Shown one piece after another: positions 1 to 5,474 of a DNA stretch of 23,266 nucleotides (within the stretch, counting starts at the first letter, position 1; every line of letters starts with the position of its first letter). Below the pieces are notes generated by a model. The model had not been told where the DNA came from. It worked only from the letters and a program-made list of their open reading frames with translations, and made no database searches. The DNA comes from a virus, in IMG/VR virus record IMGVR_UViG_3300047510_000289, positions 1 through 23,266 of that record. The stretch is one strand, 5' to 3'. Both the position numbers and the translations under genes were made by a program.

Positions 1-30
1 CAATCTATCCGCAATCGGGGTGAGAAATGA
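1..30 (+). CDS. 3' end of a small phage gene (partial)
   Basis: The first frame is open from the window edge and ends in TGA at 28-30, giving the tail QSIRNRGEK. It closely resembles the end of the next gene (AAIRERGEI), so the two are probably members of one small-protein family. The stop overlaps the next start as ATGA. Only nine codons are visible, so no function can be given. Confidence 0.5.
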   Translation, partial: QSIRNRGEK

Positions 31-254
31 CACGAGACGACATTAGCCGTATGGCAGAAGCGGCGGGATTTCCCGCCCGCAGAGCGTTCAGCGATTTGTC
101 GGATTTGTACCCACGACTTGAACGCTTTGCCGCCCTTGTCGCCGCAGCCGAGCGAGAGGCGTGTGCGAAGGTGTGTGAGCCACAAGAGACGCATGACGAT
201 CCTTTGACCGCGTGGAAGATTGCCGCAGCCATCCGCGAACGAGGTGAGATATGA
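27..254 (+). CDS. Small phage protein, 75 aa, unknown function
   Basis: The ATG at 27 follows GGGTGAG, a usable ribosome-binding site, and overlaps the preceding stop. The protein is Ala/Arg/Glu-rich and largely helical. It has a central helix (about residues 28-50, with the run LERFAALVAAAEREACAKVCE cut by two cysteines) and a final AAIRERGEI helix. This type of protein is familiar from accessory regions of phages of Betaproteobacteria, where it is annotated as hypothetical. It has no catalytic motif or membrane segment. It ends in an ATGA overlap with the gene at 251, so the two are probably translationally coupled. Confidence 0.75.
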   Translation: MTRDDISRMAEAAGFPARRAFSDLSDLYPRLERFAALVAAAEREACAKVCEPQETHDDPLTAWKIAAAIRERGEI

Positions 255-385
255 ACAACCAAACAGACTACACAGAACAAGTCATCGAGTTCAACACGAG
301 CAGAAACTCAAGCGTCATGGGGCGATTGATTCGATTGCTTGCATTCCCGTTCATGTGGGTGCTGACAGGTAGGGGGATATTGTGA
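251..385 (+). CDS. Very small protein with a hydrophobic C-terminal half, 44 aa
   Basis: The ATG at 251 sits in an ATGA overlap with the previous stop, and GAGGTGAG lies just upstream. The protein starts with a polar, acidic stretch (about residues 1-22). It ends with a basic and hydrophobic stretch, MGRLIRLLAFPFMWVLTGRG (residues 23-42), which could be one short membrane segment or an amphipathic helix flanked by arginines. The stop overlaps the next start as GTGA. The regular overlaps on both sides are the main evidence that it is a real gene. Its function is unknown; a small membrane-associated accessory protein is a guess. Confidence 0.55.
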   Translation: MNNQTDYTEQVIEFNTSRNSSVMGRLIRLLAFPFMWVLTGRGIL

Positions 386-573
386 ACGAACGAATCGCAA
401 AACTTTATGACCAAGCACTGATGTTAGAAAGCAACGGTGACTATGTTGCAGGTGAACTTGATCCTGAAAAGTTTGCCGAGCGGATTGTTCGTGAATGCCT
501 AAGAATCTGTGACCGCAGAGGTGCATACGAAGTCATGGACGACATCATCGACCACTTTGGGGTAGAGATATGA
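382..573 (+). CDS. Small acidic phage protein, 63 aa
   Basis: It starts with GTG at 382, overlapping the previous stop by four bases; AGGGGG lies 6-11 bases upstream. The sequence is helical and acidic: an N-terminal MNERIAKLYDQA helix, a middle section EKFAERIVRECLRICDRR with two cysteines, and a DDIIDHFGVEI end. Small phage proteins of this style are common and uncharacterised. The stop TGA at 571-573 overlaps an ATG at 570. No function is assigned. Confidence 0.75.
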   Translation: MNERIAKLYDQALMLESNGDYVAGELDPEKFAERIVRECLRICDRRGAYEVMDDIIDHFGVEI

Positions 574-632
574 GCATGACAATGCACGAGTACGAACAGT
601 GTCTGCGTTGTTCAACGGGCTGCAATCGCTGA
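570..632 (+). CDS. Possible micro-ORF with Cys pairs, 20 aa
   Basis: The ATG at 570 overlaps the preceding stop as ATGA, with GGGGTAGAG upstream. It encodes 20 residues ending CLRCSTGCNR, with a CxxC followed by another cysteine. A different frame starting at 599 carries on with a more protein-like sequence. The 570 ORF may therefore be the 5' part of a small gene broken by a one-base indel after codon EYEQ, rather than a complete peptide. Confidence 0.3.
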   Translation: MSMTMHEYEQCLRCSTGCNR

Positions 633-694
633 ATGGTCATGTCACCAGACTACAAGCGCGGATTATTGAAATCACAGAACGGGTTGAGGTGTGA
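599..694 (+). CDS. Possible 31-aa ORF or 3' part of a frameshifted small gene
   Basis: A frame open from 566 has a GTG at 599 and stops at 692-694, one base before the ATG of the next gene. It encodes a helical peptide, including LQARIIEITERVEV, typical of small phage coiled-coil proteins. It has no good ribosome-binding site of its own. Joined to the peptide at 570 by a shift near position 598, it would make a protein of about 40 residues. Whether this is a true frameshift, a sequencing error or a degraded gene cannot be decided here. Confidence 0.3.
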   Translation: MSALFNGLQSLNGHVTRLQARIIEITERVEV

Positions 695-695
695 G

Positions 696-923
696 ATGAC
701 CAACGAATTCAAGTTCCAGAACATAGAAACAAACAAGCTGTATATATCAGATGGCGCGTATGCAATCAAAGATCCGCCTCCCATTTGTGGGTACTGGATG
801 TTGCCGTGCCAAGATGAAACCCACTACGCCACCATGTTTGCGGCATATAGTCGGCCTAATTGGTTCCATCGCAAGATGATGAGTTGGATTCTAGGATTTA
901 AGTGGCGGGAGAAAAACACATGA
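696..923 (+). CDS. Hypothetical phage protein, 75 aa
   Basis: I chose the ATG at 696 because TTGAGGTG lies just upstream and the preceding small frame ends one base earlier. An in-frame ATG at 633 would add 21 residues that look like shadow coding. The protein begins MTNEFKFQNIETNKLYISDG, has aromatic-rich middle and end sections (CGYWMLPCQDETHYATMF and PNWFHRKMMSWILGFKW), and ends REKNT. The codons for the final REKN double as the GGGAGAAAAA ribosome-binding site of the next gene. No family is recognised. Confidence 0.6.
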   Translation: MTNEFKFQNIETNKLYISDGAYAIKDPPPICGYWMLPCQDETHYATMFAAYSRPNWFHRKMMSWILGFKWREKNT

Positions 924-1294
924 GCATCGAGGTAATGCGACAGGTGCTAGAGGCGTTGGAGCAGATTAAGTGCTCTATGTTTCACCCAGCGAAAGTATTC
1001 ACTTGGGATCCAAGCATCATCGCCCTCCGCGCTGCCATTGAGCAGGCTGAGAAGCAGGAGCCGTTCGGATATTTTCAGTACGCGCTGCATTTTGATGCGT
1101 GGGTACAGAACCGTGACAGCAACGAAGGCGTTCCGTTTTACACCGCACCTCGTCAATGGGTCGGTCTGACGGATGAGGAAATTATGCAAACCGTCGGGCA
1201 AATTACAACTTATCGCGGCGAGTACGAGGTCGCAGTTGGACACGCGATTGAAGCAAAGCTGAGGGAGAAAAACGATGTTCTACGGTCAGTGTAA
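920..1294 (+). CDS. Phage accessory protein, 124 aa, unknown function
   Basis: The ATG at 920 overlaps the previous stop (ATGA) and follows GGGAGAAAAACAC. The N-terminal part (MSIEVMRQVLEALEQIK and IALRAAIEQAEKQEPFGYF, about residues 1-54) is a helical module often seen in accessory proteins of Burkholderiales-type phages. The C-terminal part has the linker YTAPRQWVGLTDEEIMQ, followed by AIEAKLREKN. The GLTDEEI and AKLREKN elements recur in the next gene, so the two share a duplicated C-terminal module. The 3' end overlaps the next gene by 20 bases. Its function is unknown. Confidence 0.75.
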   Translation: MSIEVMRQVLEALEQIKCSMFHPAKVFTWDPSIIALRAAIEQAEKQEPFGYFQYALHFDAWVQNRDSNEGVPFYTAPRQWVGLTDEEIMQTVGQITTYRGEYEVAVGHAIEAKLREKNDVLRSV

Positions 1295-1532
1295 CAAGTG
1301 CGGCGAACGATGGGGGCTTGGGACGGTAAGCACCTGCAAATGCCCAGACCTCGTGACTTGGGATGCTTCAGCGCCACTGGTTGTTACACCGCATCCTGGG
1401 TTCAAAAAGCCTTGGATTGGACTGACGGATGAGGAGATCGAACAGGGCAAAAAAGAATCCTGGGTGTCCGAGCAAGCGTTTGAGTCGGCAGTTTGGTGGG
1501 CAGAGGCAAAGCTGAAGGAGAAGAACCAATGA
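1275..1532 (+). CDS. Small Cys-containing phage protein, 85 aa
   Basis: The ATG at 1275 lies inside the end of the preceding gene, after GAGGGAGAAAAACG. The N-terminus has a possible zinc-binding set (C6-x2-C9, then C21 and C23). The C-terminal half carries [11 protein letters not shown] and [10 protein letters not shown], repeating the module of the gene before it. This suggests that the pair arose by module shuffling. The codons for LKEKNQ contain AAGGAG, which serves as the ribosome-binding site of the DfrB-like gene. No biochemical role can be assigned. Confidence 0.7.
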   Translation: MFYGQCNKCGERWGLGTVSTCKCPDLVTWDASAPLVVTPHPGFKKPWIGLTDEEIEQGKKESWVSEQAFESAVWWAEAKLKEKNQ

Positions 1533-1729
1533 AATTCAAACGAGGCGACACTGTTCGCAAAGTATCTGGCTCTCAGTGGCATGGAGTCATTGTAGGAACC
1601 TACTCCACGACACTAACCCCAGAAGGTTACGCAGTCGAGAGTTGGACGGAGAAGGGGTCTGTGCAGATATACCCGGCAAAAGCATTGGAGCACTGGGTAC
1701 CGGAGGTTAACTATGCGAACGAGGGATAA
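1529..1729 (+). CDS. dfrB-like: DfrB/R67-like type II dihydrofolate reductase homologue, 66 aa
   Basis: The ATG at 1529 overlaps the preceding stop and follows AAGGAG with an 8-base spacer. An in-frame upstream start at 1493 is less likely. From residue 6 the protein lines up, without gaps, with the SH3-like core of R67 dihydrofolate reductase as I remember it: [10 protein letters not shown]17, [23 protein letters not shown]. The R67 active-site residues K32, Q67, I68 and Y69 correspond to K11, Q46, I47 and Y48, and all are present. R67-type enzymes are homotetramers that reduce dihydrofolate with NADPH and are naturally insensitive to trimethoprim. The disordered N-terminal extension of R67 is missing, and a short C-terminal tail is added. 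Activity is inferred; a non-enzymatic SH3-like role is possible. Confidence 0.85.
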   Translation: MKFKRGDTVRKVSGSQWHGVIVGTYSTTLTPEGYAVESWTEKGSVQIYPAKALEHWVPEVNYANEG

Positions 1730-1973
1730 GCTTGAACGATACCTCAAGAGTATTAAGACACCTCTTCATGTAGACCAGTTAGCAATTCGGTTTCTTGTTT
1801 CAACCACTACGATACGAAAGATTCTCAAGGAGATGGAGCATGAAGGAAAAGCAGGCTATCGAATCGTCAAAGGCAAAAAGCTCTGGTCATACCGGCACAC
1901 CCATTATGTGGCCGTTCCCAACAAGCCTGGAGTCTTTACGACCACTCACAAACCCACCATTGAACGAAGGTAA
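1713..1973 (+). CDS. Winged-helix (HTH) DNA-binding protein, 86 aa
   Basis: The ATG at 1713 follows GGAGG with a 6-base spacer and overlaps the end of the DfrB-like gene by 17 bases. Residues of about 5-55 form a winged-helix pattern. There is a first helix ([10 protein letters not shown]), then [20 protein letters not shown], in which [13 protein letters not shown] is the likely recognition helix, then a basic hairpin ([11 protein letters not shown]). The tail is short and basic. The protein is probably a small transcriptional regulator or DNA-binding accessory protein; the target is unknown. Its last 134 bases also carry another frame (1840-2022). Confidence 0.7.
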   Translation: MRTRDKLERYLKSIKTPLHVDQLAIRFLVSTTTIRKILKEMEHEGKAGYRIVKGKKLWSYRHTHYVAVPNKPGVFTTTHKPTIERR

Positions 1974-2022
1974 GCCAACCTTTGACGAACTACACCGCGA
2001 AGCTGGAGACGCGCCGTGGTAA
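1840..2022 (+). CDS. Overprinted small gene, 60 aa
   Basis: The ATG at 1840 has AAGGAG seven bases upstream, inside the winged-helix gene, and the frame runs 134 bases through that gene in another phase. The last 16 codons, including PTFDELHREAGDAPW, lie mostly outside the overlap and look like a genuine small phage protein end. The overlapped part is rich in Ser/Pro/Lys, as expected of a sequence constrained by another frame. Its stop overlaps the GTG start of the DUF3310 gene. The strong ribosome-binding site and natural C-terminus support it. Confidence 0.5.
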   Translation: MKEKQAIESSKAKSSGHTGTPIMWPFPTSLESLRPLTNPPLNEGKPTFDELHREAGDAPW

Positions 2023-2342
2023 CCCTTAACGACATCATTAAACGCAAACTAGAGGAATATGAAATGACACAAGCCAAGAGCCCCCTGGATGACACCACCC
2101 CTATCGCTTCTGCAGACACCCGCCAAGTCGGCGGCAGCCACTACAAGGACATGGACCCACAACCCTGGGACGTGATGGAAGCCCTTCTGACCCGCGAAGA
2201 GTTCTCGGGCTTCATCAAAGGAAACATGATTAAGTACGCGATGCGTCAAGGTAAGAAAGACAGCCCCGACGCTGGTAAGTATCACCACTACAAACAGAAG
2301 TACAACGAACTGCGGAGGCGTGGTTATGGCAGCAACTCCTGA
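2016..2342 (+). CDS. DUF3310 domain protein, 108 aa
   Basis: Residues 38-100 match the DUF3310 pattern: VGGSHYKDM, QPWDVMEALL, EEFSGFIKGNMIKY, then a Lys-rich segment with HHYKQKYNEL. Such proteins are widespread in tailed phages, often next to nucleotide-metabolism or replication genes. Some are labelled nucleotide-kinase-like without firm evidence. I kept the GTG start at 2016, which overlaps the previous stop and follows GGAGA. An ATG at 2064 after AGAGGAA is a good alternative and would remove 16 residues. The 3' end overlaps the nuclease gene by 17 bases. Confidence 0.8.
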   Translation: MVTLNDIIKRKLEEYEMTQAKSPLDDTTPIASADTRQVGGSHYKDMDPQPWDVMEALLTREEFSGFIKGNMIKYAMRQGKKDSPDAGKYHHYKQKYNELRRRGYGSNS

Positions 2343-2619
2343 AGTAAAAGTTAAGAAAGCCGTTCGCAAAATTCTTGATGAGATGGGGGTCTACTACTTC
2401 ATGCCCCCAGCTAACGGCTACGGCAGGCAAGGCATCCCCGACATCGTAGGCTGCGTCAACGGCGCGTTCTTCGCTATCGAGTGCAAAGCCAAAGGCAATG
2501 TACCAACGGCACTACAAGCTGCTGAGATTATGAAAATACGCGAAGCCGGTGGTGTGGCGCTTGTCGTTGATGAGACCAACATCGAAGCAGTGCGCGTCAT
2601 AGGAGTAACGGATGTCTGA
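2326..2619 (+). CDS. VRR-NUC family nuclease, 97 aa
   Basis: The ATG at 2326 follows GCGGAGG with an 8-base spacer. The protein has the stand-alone VRR-NUC fold pattern of the PD-(D/E)xK superfamily. It starts with a basic helix (VKVKKAVRKIL), followed by GIPDIVG with D39, IECKAKG with E52 and K54, and then Q64 in the helix TALQAAEIMKI. These are the expected metal-binding and catalytic residues. Stand-alone phage VRR-NUC proteins are structure-selective nucleases that cut branched DNA such as Holliday junctions. Its position directly before the polymerase (8-base overlap) suits a role in resolving replication or recombination intermediates. Confidence 0.85.
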   Translation: MAATPEVKVKKAVRKILDEMGVYYFMPPANGYGRQGIPDIVGCVNGAFFAIECKAKGNVPTALQAAEIMKIREAGGVALVVDETNIEAVRVIGVTDV

Positions 2620-3892
2620 TGTCGTTGTGCTTGATCTAGAAACTTTTTATGACCGCCAGTTTTCTTTATCGAAAATATCAACCGAGGAGTACATCCGCAG
2701 CCCACTGTTTGAGACGATTGGTATCGCCATCAAGATCGATCACGGCCCTACCAAGTGGTACCCCAAGCCTGAAGTAAAGGCAGCACTGGCGGCTATCGAC
2801 TGGGGCAACGCAATGGTGGTAGCCCAGAACACCATGTTCGATGGTGCGATCCTCAAGTGGCACTACGGCGTGGAACCCAAGGCGTGGCTGGATATCATGG
2901 GTATGTCTCGCGCTTTGTTTCCGCACGAGAAGAGTCACAGCCTCAAGTCGCAAGCCCAGCGGGCAGGCATAGGTGCCAAGGGTGATGAAGTTGTTGCAGC
3001 AATCGGTAAGAACTACAAAGACTTCGATGCTGAGTCACTGGCGAGGTACGGCGCTTACTGCATCAATGACGTGGAGCTTACGTATGAGTTGTTCACGCGC
3101 TATCTGCGCACTGGGTTCCCCATCAAAGAGTTGCAGTTGATCGACCTCACGTTGCGGATGTTTATTGACCCCGTGCTTGAGCTGGACCGTGAGTTGTTGC
3201 AGGACCACTTGGCGGATGTGCTGGCTAAGAAGGAAGCGTTGCTCAGTAAACTGAGCGCCGACGATAAGTCTCGTCTGATGAGTAATCCGCAGTTGGCGCA
3301 GATGCTCAGAGAGCGTGGCGTTGAGCCACCGATGAAGACAAGCCCAACCACGGGTAAGCAGACACTCGCGTTTGCAAAGACCGATGAAGCGTTTAAAGCT
3401 TTGCTTGAGCACGAAGACGTTGAAGTGCAGGCGATTGTTGCTGCACGGTTGGGTGTGAAGAGCACGATCGAGGAGACACGCACTCAGCGGTTCATAGATA
3501 TGTCCTATCGTGGCAAGTTTCCTGTGCCGCTTAGATACTACGGGGCACACTCGGGTCGTTGGTCTGGCTGCTTAGTTGCCGATACTGAGGTGATTGTGTA
3601 TGATCCACAGCATGGGGTGATGACAAAACGTATCGTTGACGTACTCGCAGACGACCTTGTGTGGGATGGGGAAAAGTTTGTAGAGCACGAAGGTGTTCAG
3701 TTCAGCGGCTACCAAGAAGTCATCACATGGGACAACGTAACAGGGACACCCGATCATGTCGTATTCACAGACGCCGGCGAGATTAGCTTACGAGATGCGA
3801 TGCAGGGAGGCCACAAAATCCAAACTCCTCGAAGCCCTACCCAAGACGACGTGGACACCGCTAGGAGACTTATTCGTAACTACAAAAGATAG
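2612..3892 (+). CDS. polA: DNA polymerase A, N-terminal half (3'-5' exonuclease) fused to the N-part of a split intein
   Basis: The frame encodes 426 residues: a 319-residue N-extein plus a 107-residue intein N-fragment. The extein has a DnaQ-like 3'-5' exonuclease with Exo I D8/E10 (LDLET), Exo II D77 (QNTMFDGA) and Exo III Y149-x3-D153. It then runs through the thumb region to HSGRWSG, the start of the conserved family A R-x-S-G...NLQNLP motif. There C320 opens the intein: block A is CLVADTEV and block B is GTPDHVVFT with H382. The frame then stops at 3890-3892, with no polymerase palm or fingers. The polymerase domain is in the separate gene at 4510. An active enzyme of 609 residues would form only after trans-splicing with that protein. 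The ATG at 2612 overlaps the nuclease gene. Confidence 0.92.
   Translation: MSDVVVLDLETFYDRQFSLSKISTEEYIRSPLFETIGIAIKIDHGPTKWYPKPEVKAALAAIDWGNAMVVAQNTMFDGAILKWHYGVEPKAWLDIMGMSRALFPHEKSHSLKSQAQRAGIGAKGDEVVAAIGKNYKDFDAESLARYGAYCINDVELTYELFTRYLRTGFPIKELQLIDLTLRMFIDPVLELDRELLQDHLADVLAKKEALLSKLSADDKSRLMSNPQLAQMLRERGVEPPMKTSPTTGKQTLAFAKTDEAFKALLEHEDVEVQAIVAARLGVKSTIEETRTQRFIDMSYRGKFPVPLRYYGAHSGRWSGCLVADTEVIVYDPQHGVMTKRIVDVLADDLVWDGEKFVEHEGVQFSGYQEVITWDNVTGTPDHVVFTDAGEISLRDAMQGGHKIQTPRSPTQDDVDTARRLIRNYKR
3569..3889 (+). other. Split intein N-fragment (IntN), 107 aa
   Basis: The fragment begins with the nucleophile Cys (TGC at 3569-3571) straight after the extein sequence RWSG. Block A (CLVADTEV), a middle part with VWDGEKFVEH, and block B (TPDH, with the conserved Thr and His that activate the first splice junction) are all present. 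A conserved-looking strand (EISLRDAM) follows, and then a basic tail of about 20 residues that is probably outside the fold. With the 26-residue C-fragment, the total is about 133 residues, the size of a mini-intein without an endonuclease domain. Confidence 0.9.
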
Positions 3893-4556
3893 GGTTTTGT
3901 GCAGATGTGCTTGCGGGGTTGAGCGAGCGCTAAGGGTTAGTGACCTCCTAAGCGGTAACTCTAAGTTTTGCAGGTCCTGCTCTAGCCGAGCAAAAATGGC
4001 ACGAATGGACCCTGAAGAACGTAGGCGCCAAGCTACCGTTGCCTCTGCAGTAGCATTAGAGGTTTTGGCCGAGACCCTCCTGAATGACCCGCTACGACAA
4101 CGGTTTTCTGTTGAAGATATACAGCGCACTAGGGCTACCGCTGTGGGGGCTAAAGGTCGCTGTACAAACCCCAAAAACGTCGTCTATGAAAATTATGGCG
4201 GTAGAGGCATTGAGTTTAGATTCCCGAGTATTAGAAGCGCAGTCGAATGGATACTCTACAACCTGGGCCCTAGACCTACGCCGGCACACTCGTTAGATCG
4301 GATCGATAACAACCGGCACTACGAACCTGGGAATCTGAGATGGGCCACGCGTTCGGAACAAGCAAGAAACAAACGCCAATACAAACGAACCACTATGGGG
4401 GAGCGGGTACGAGCTATCCTAGCGCAGCGAAGTGACATCACTTATGAAACCGTTCGTCAGTGGATACATAAAGGCTTTACAGACGACGAAATTTTACAAA
4501 GGAGAAAACATGTTGGTTGCGGTATACGACATCAAAAACTGCGGGCCGAGGCATAG
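3756..4556 (+). CDS. HNH homing endonuclease lying between the split intein halves, 266 aa
   Basis: This gene is in a different frame from both polymerase halves, overlapping the first by 137 bases and the second by 47. It has a zinc-ribbon-like N-part (C49, C51, C53, then C72 and C75). Its HNH domain has YENYGGRGI, then AHSLDRIDNN with H178, then YEPGNLRWAT with N193, and QARNKR with N205. A C-terminal helix-turn-helix (about 226-250, ITYETVRQWIHKGFTDDEI) resembles the DNA-binding repeats of phage homing endonucleases. It presumably cuts intein-less polymerase genes and spreads the locus. Start choice is uncertain: ATG 3756 has a weak AGGGA upstream, and ATG 3795 is closer to the recognisable domain. 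The family is clear; specificity is unknown. Confidence 0.88.
   Translation: MSYSQTPARLAYEMRCREATKSKLLEALPKTTWTPLGDLFVTTKDRVLCRCACGVERALRVSDLLSGNSKFCRSCSSRAKMARMDPEERRRQATVASAVALEVLAETLLNDPLRQRFSVEDIQRTRATAVGAKGRCTNPKNVVYENYGGRGIEFRFPSIRSAVEWILYNLGPRPTPAHSLDRIDNNRHYEPGNLRWATRSEQARNKRQYKRTTMGERVRAILAQRSDITYETVRQWIHKGFTDDEILQRRKHVGCGIRHQKLRAEA
4496..4512 (+). promoter_or_regulatory. Strong internal ribosome-binding site for the polymerase C-half
   Basis: ACAAAGGAGAAAAC immediately precedes ATG 4510 and lies within the coding sequence of the HNH gene. This site fixes the start of the intein C-fragment and shows that the C-half is independently translated, not made by frameshifting. Confidence 0.85.
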
Positions 4557-4587
4557 GTTTGTAGCTAACGGTAGATTGGTACACAAC
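4510..4587 (+). other. Split intein C-fragment (IntC), 26 aa
   Basis: The fragment runs from the initiator Met through block F (VYDIKNCGPRHRF) to the terminal His25-Asn26, with Ser as the +1 residue at 4588-4590. His-Asn-Ser is the canonical set for branched-intermediate resolution and Asn cyclisation. The break point lies in the loop where contiguous inteins usually carry an endonuclease. Confidence 0.9.
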
Positions 4588-5460
4588 TCTGATTCGGTTA
4601 ACCTTCAAAACCTTCCATCACGCACAGCTAACGCAGGCAAGATCAAGAAAGCTATCAAAGCGCCGCCCGGTTACGTGGTGATTGACTCTGACTCCTCTCA
4701 GATCGAAGCGCGGACACTGGCGTGGTTAGCGGGGCAGCAAGACCTCGTTGATGCGTTCGAACAAAAGCAAGACGTGTATCGCATCATGGCTTCGCATATC
4801 TACGGGGTTGCGCCCGACCAGATAACAAAAGAACAACGGTTCATTGGGAAGTCAACTGTGTTAGGTTGTGGTTATGGAGTCGGGCACAAGAAGCTACAGC
4901 TCTTCCTGAAGACGGGTGCGGGCGTTGTGGTGGACGATGCGGAAGCCAAGCGCATAGTAGATACCTATCGACGGACGTACTACTGCATACCTGAGCTATG
5001 GAAAACTGCAGACGTTGCGCTCTCGATGCTGGCGGCACACATGCCGATGGTTGTGGACCGGCAAAATATCGTGAAGGTCATACCGGGCGTGGGGCTCACG
5101 CTTCCAAGCGGCACACATATCCAATACCCAGGGCTTCGGCAGGAGCGCCGGGATGACGGCACTTTGCGGTGGGTGTATGACTCACGTGGGCAGGTGATCG
5201 ACATATACGGCGGCAAAAGTGTGGAGAATTTTTGCCAGGGAATCGCACGGTGCATCGTGGCTGAGCAGATGTTACGCATCGCCAAGCGGTACAAGGTGGT
5301 GTTGACAGTGCATGATGCGGTTGCCTGTGTTGCCCCCGAGACCGAGGTTGAGGAGGCCGTGAAGTACGTCGAGGAATGTATGTCGTGGCGACCGGCGTGG
5401 GCTAAGACACTTCCCCTTGCGTGTGAGGTAGGGTGGGGTGCATCATACGGGGATTGCTAA
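4510..5460 (+). CDS. polA: Split intein C-part fused to DNA polymerase A C-terminal half (polymerase domain)
   Basis: ATG 4510 has a near-ideal AAAGGAG five bases upstream, inside the endonuclease gene, so this half is translated on its own. A further in-frame ATG at 4432 is not needed. Residues 1-26 are intein blocks F and G (VYDIKNCGPRHRFVANG, then LVHN), followed by S27 as the first C-extein residue. The extein resumes the family A motif (NLQNLPSR). It has motif A D61 (DSSQIEAR), motif B R110, K114, L118 and Y122 (LGCGYG), and motif C H268-D269-A270. L118 aligns with E. coli Phe762, and A270 replaces the usual Glu. The C-extein is 290 residues long. Joining it to the 2612 product would restore a contiguous phage Pol I. 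Confidence 0.92.
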   Translation: MLVAVYDIKNCGPRHRFVANGRLVHNSDSVNLQNLPSRTANAGKIKKAIKAPPGYVVIDSDSSQIEARTLAWLAGQQDLVDAFEQKQDVYRIMASHIYGVAPDQITKEQRFIGKSTVLGCGYGVGHKKLQLFLKTGAGVVVDDAEAKRIVDTYRRTYYCIPELWKTADVALSMLAAHMPMVVDRQNIVKVIPGVGLTLPSGTHIQYPGLRQERRDDGTLRWVYDSRGQVIDIYGGKSVENFCQGIARCIVAEQMLRIAKRYKVVLTVHDAVACVAPETEVEEAVKYVEECMSWRPAWAKTLPLACEVGWGASYGDC

Positions 5461-5474
5461 ATGTAAAAACAATC

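Noticed and set aside
3035-3550. 171-residue - strand frame opposite the polymerase N-half
   Set aside because: It lies fully opposite a conserved exonuclease and thumb coding region, has no recognisable domain and no ribosome-binding context.
3756-3892. Programmed frameshift fusing IntN to the endonuclease
   Set aside because: I see no convincing slippery sequence with downstream structure, and a fusion would put the endonuclease on the polymerase N-half without restoring the C-half.
3569-4587. A normal single-gene intein broken by one sequencing error
   Set aside because: The three parts are in three different frames, each has its own start region and stop, and the C-half has a near-ideal ribosome-binding site. 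One indel cannot create this; at least two would be needed at just the right places.
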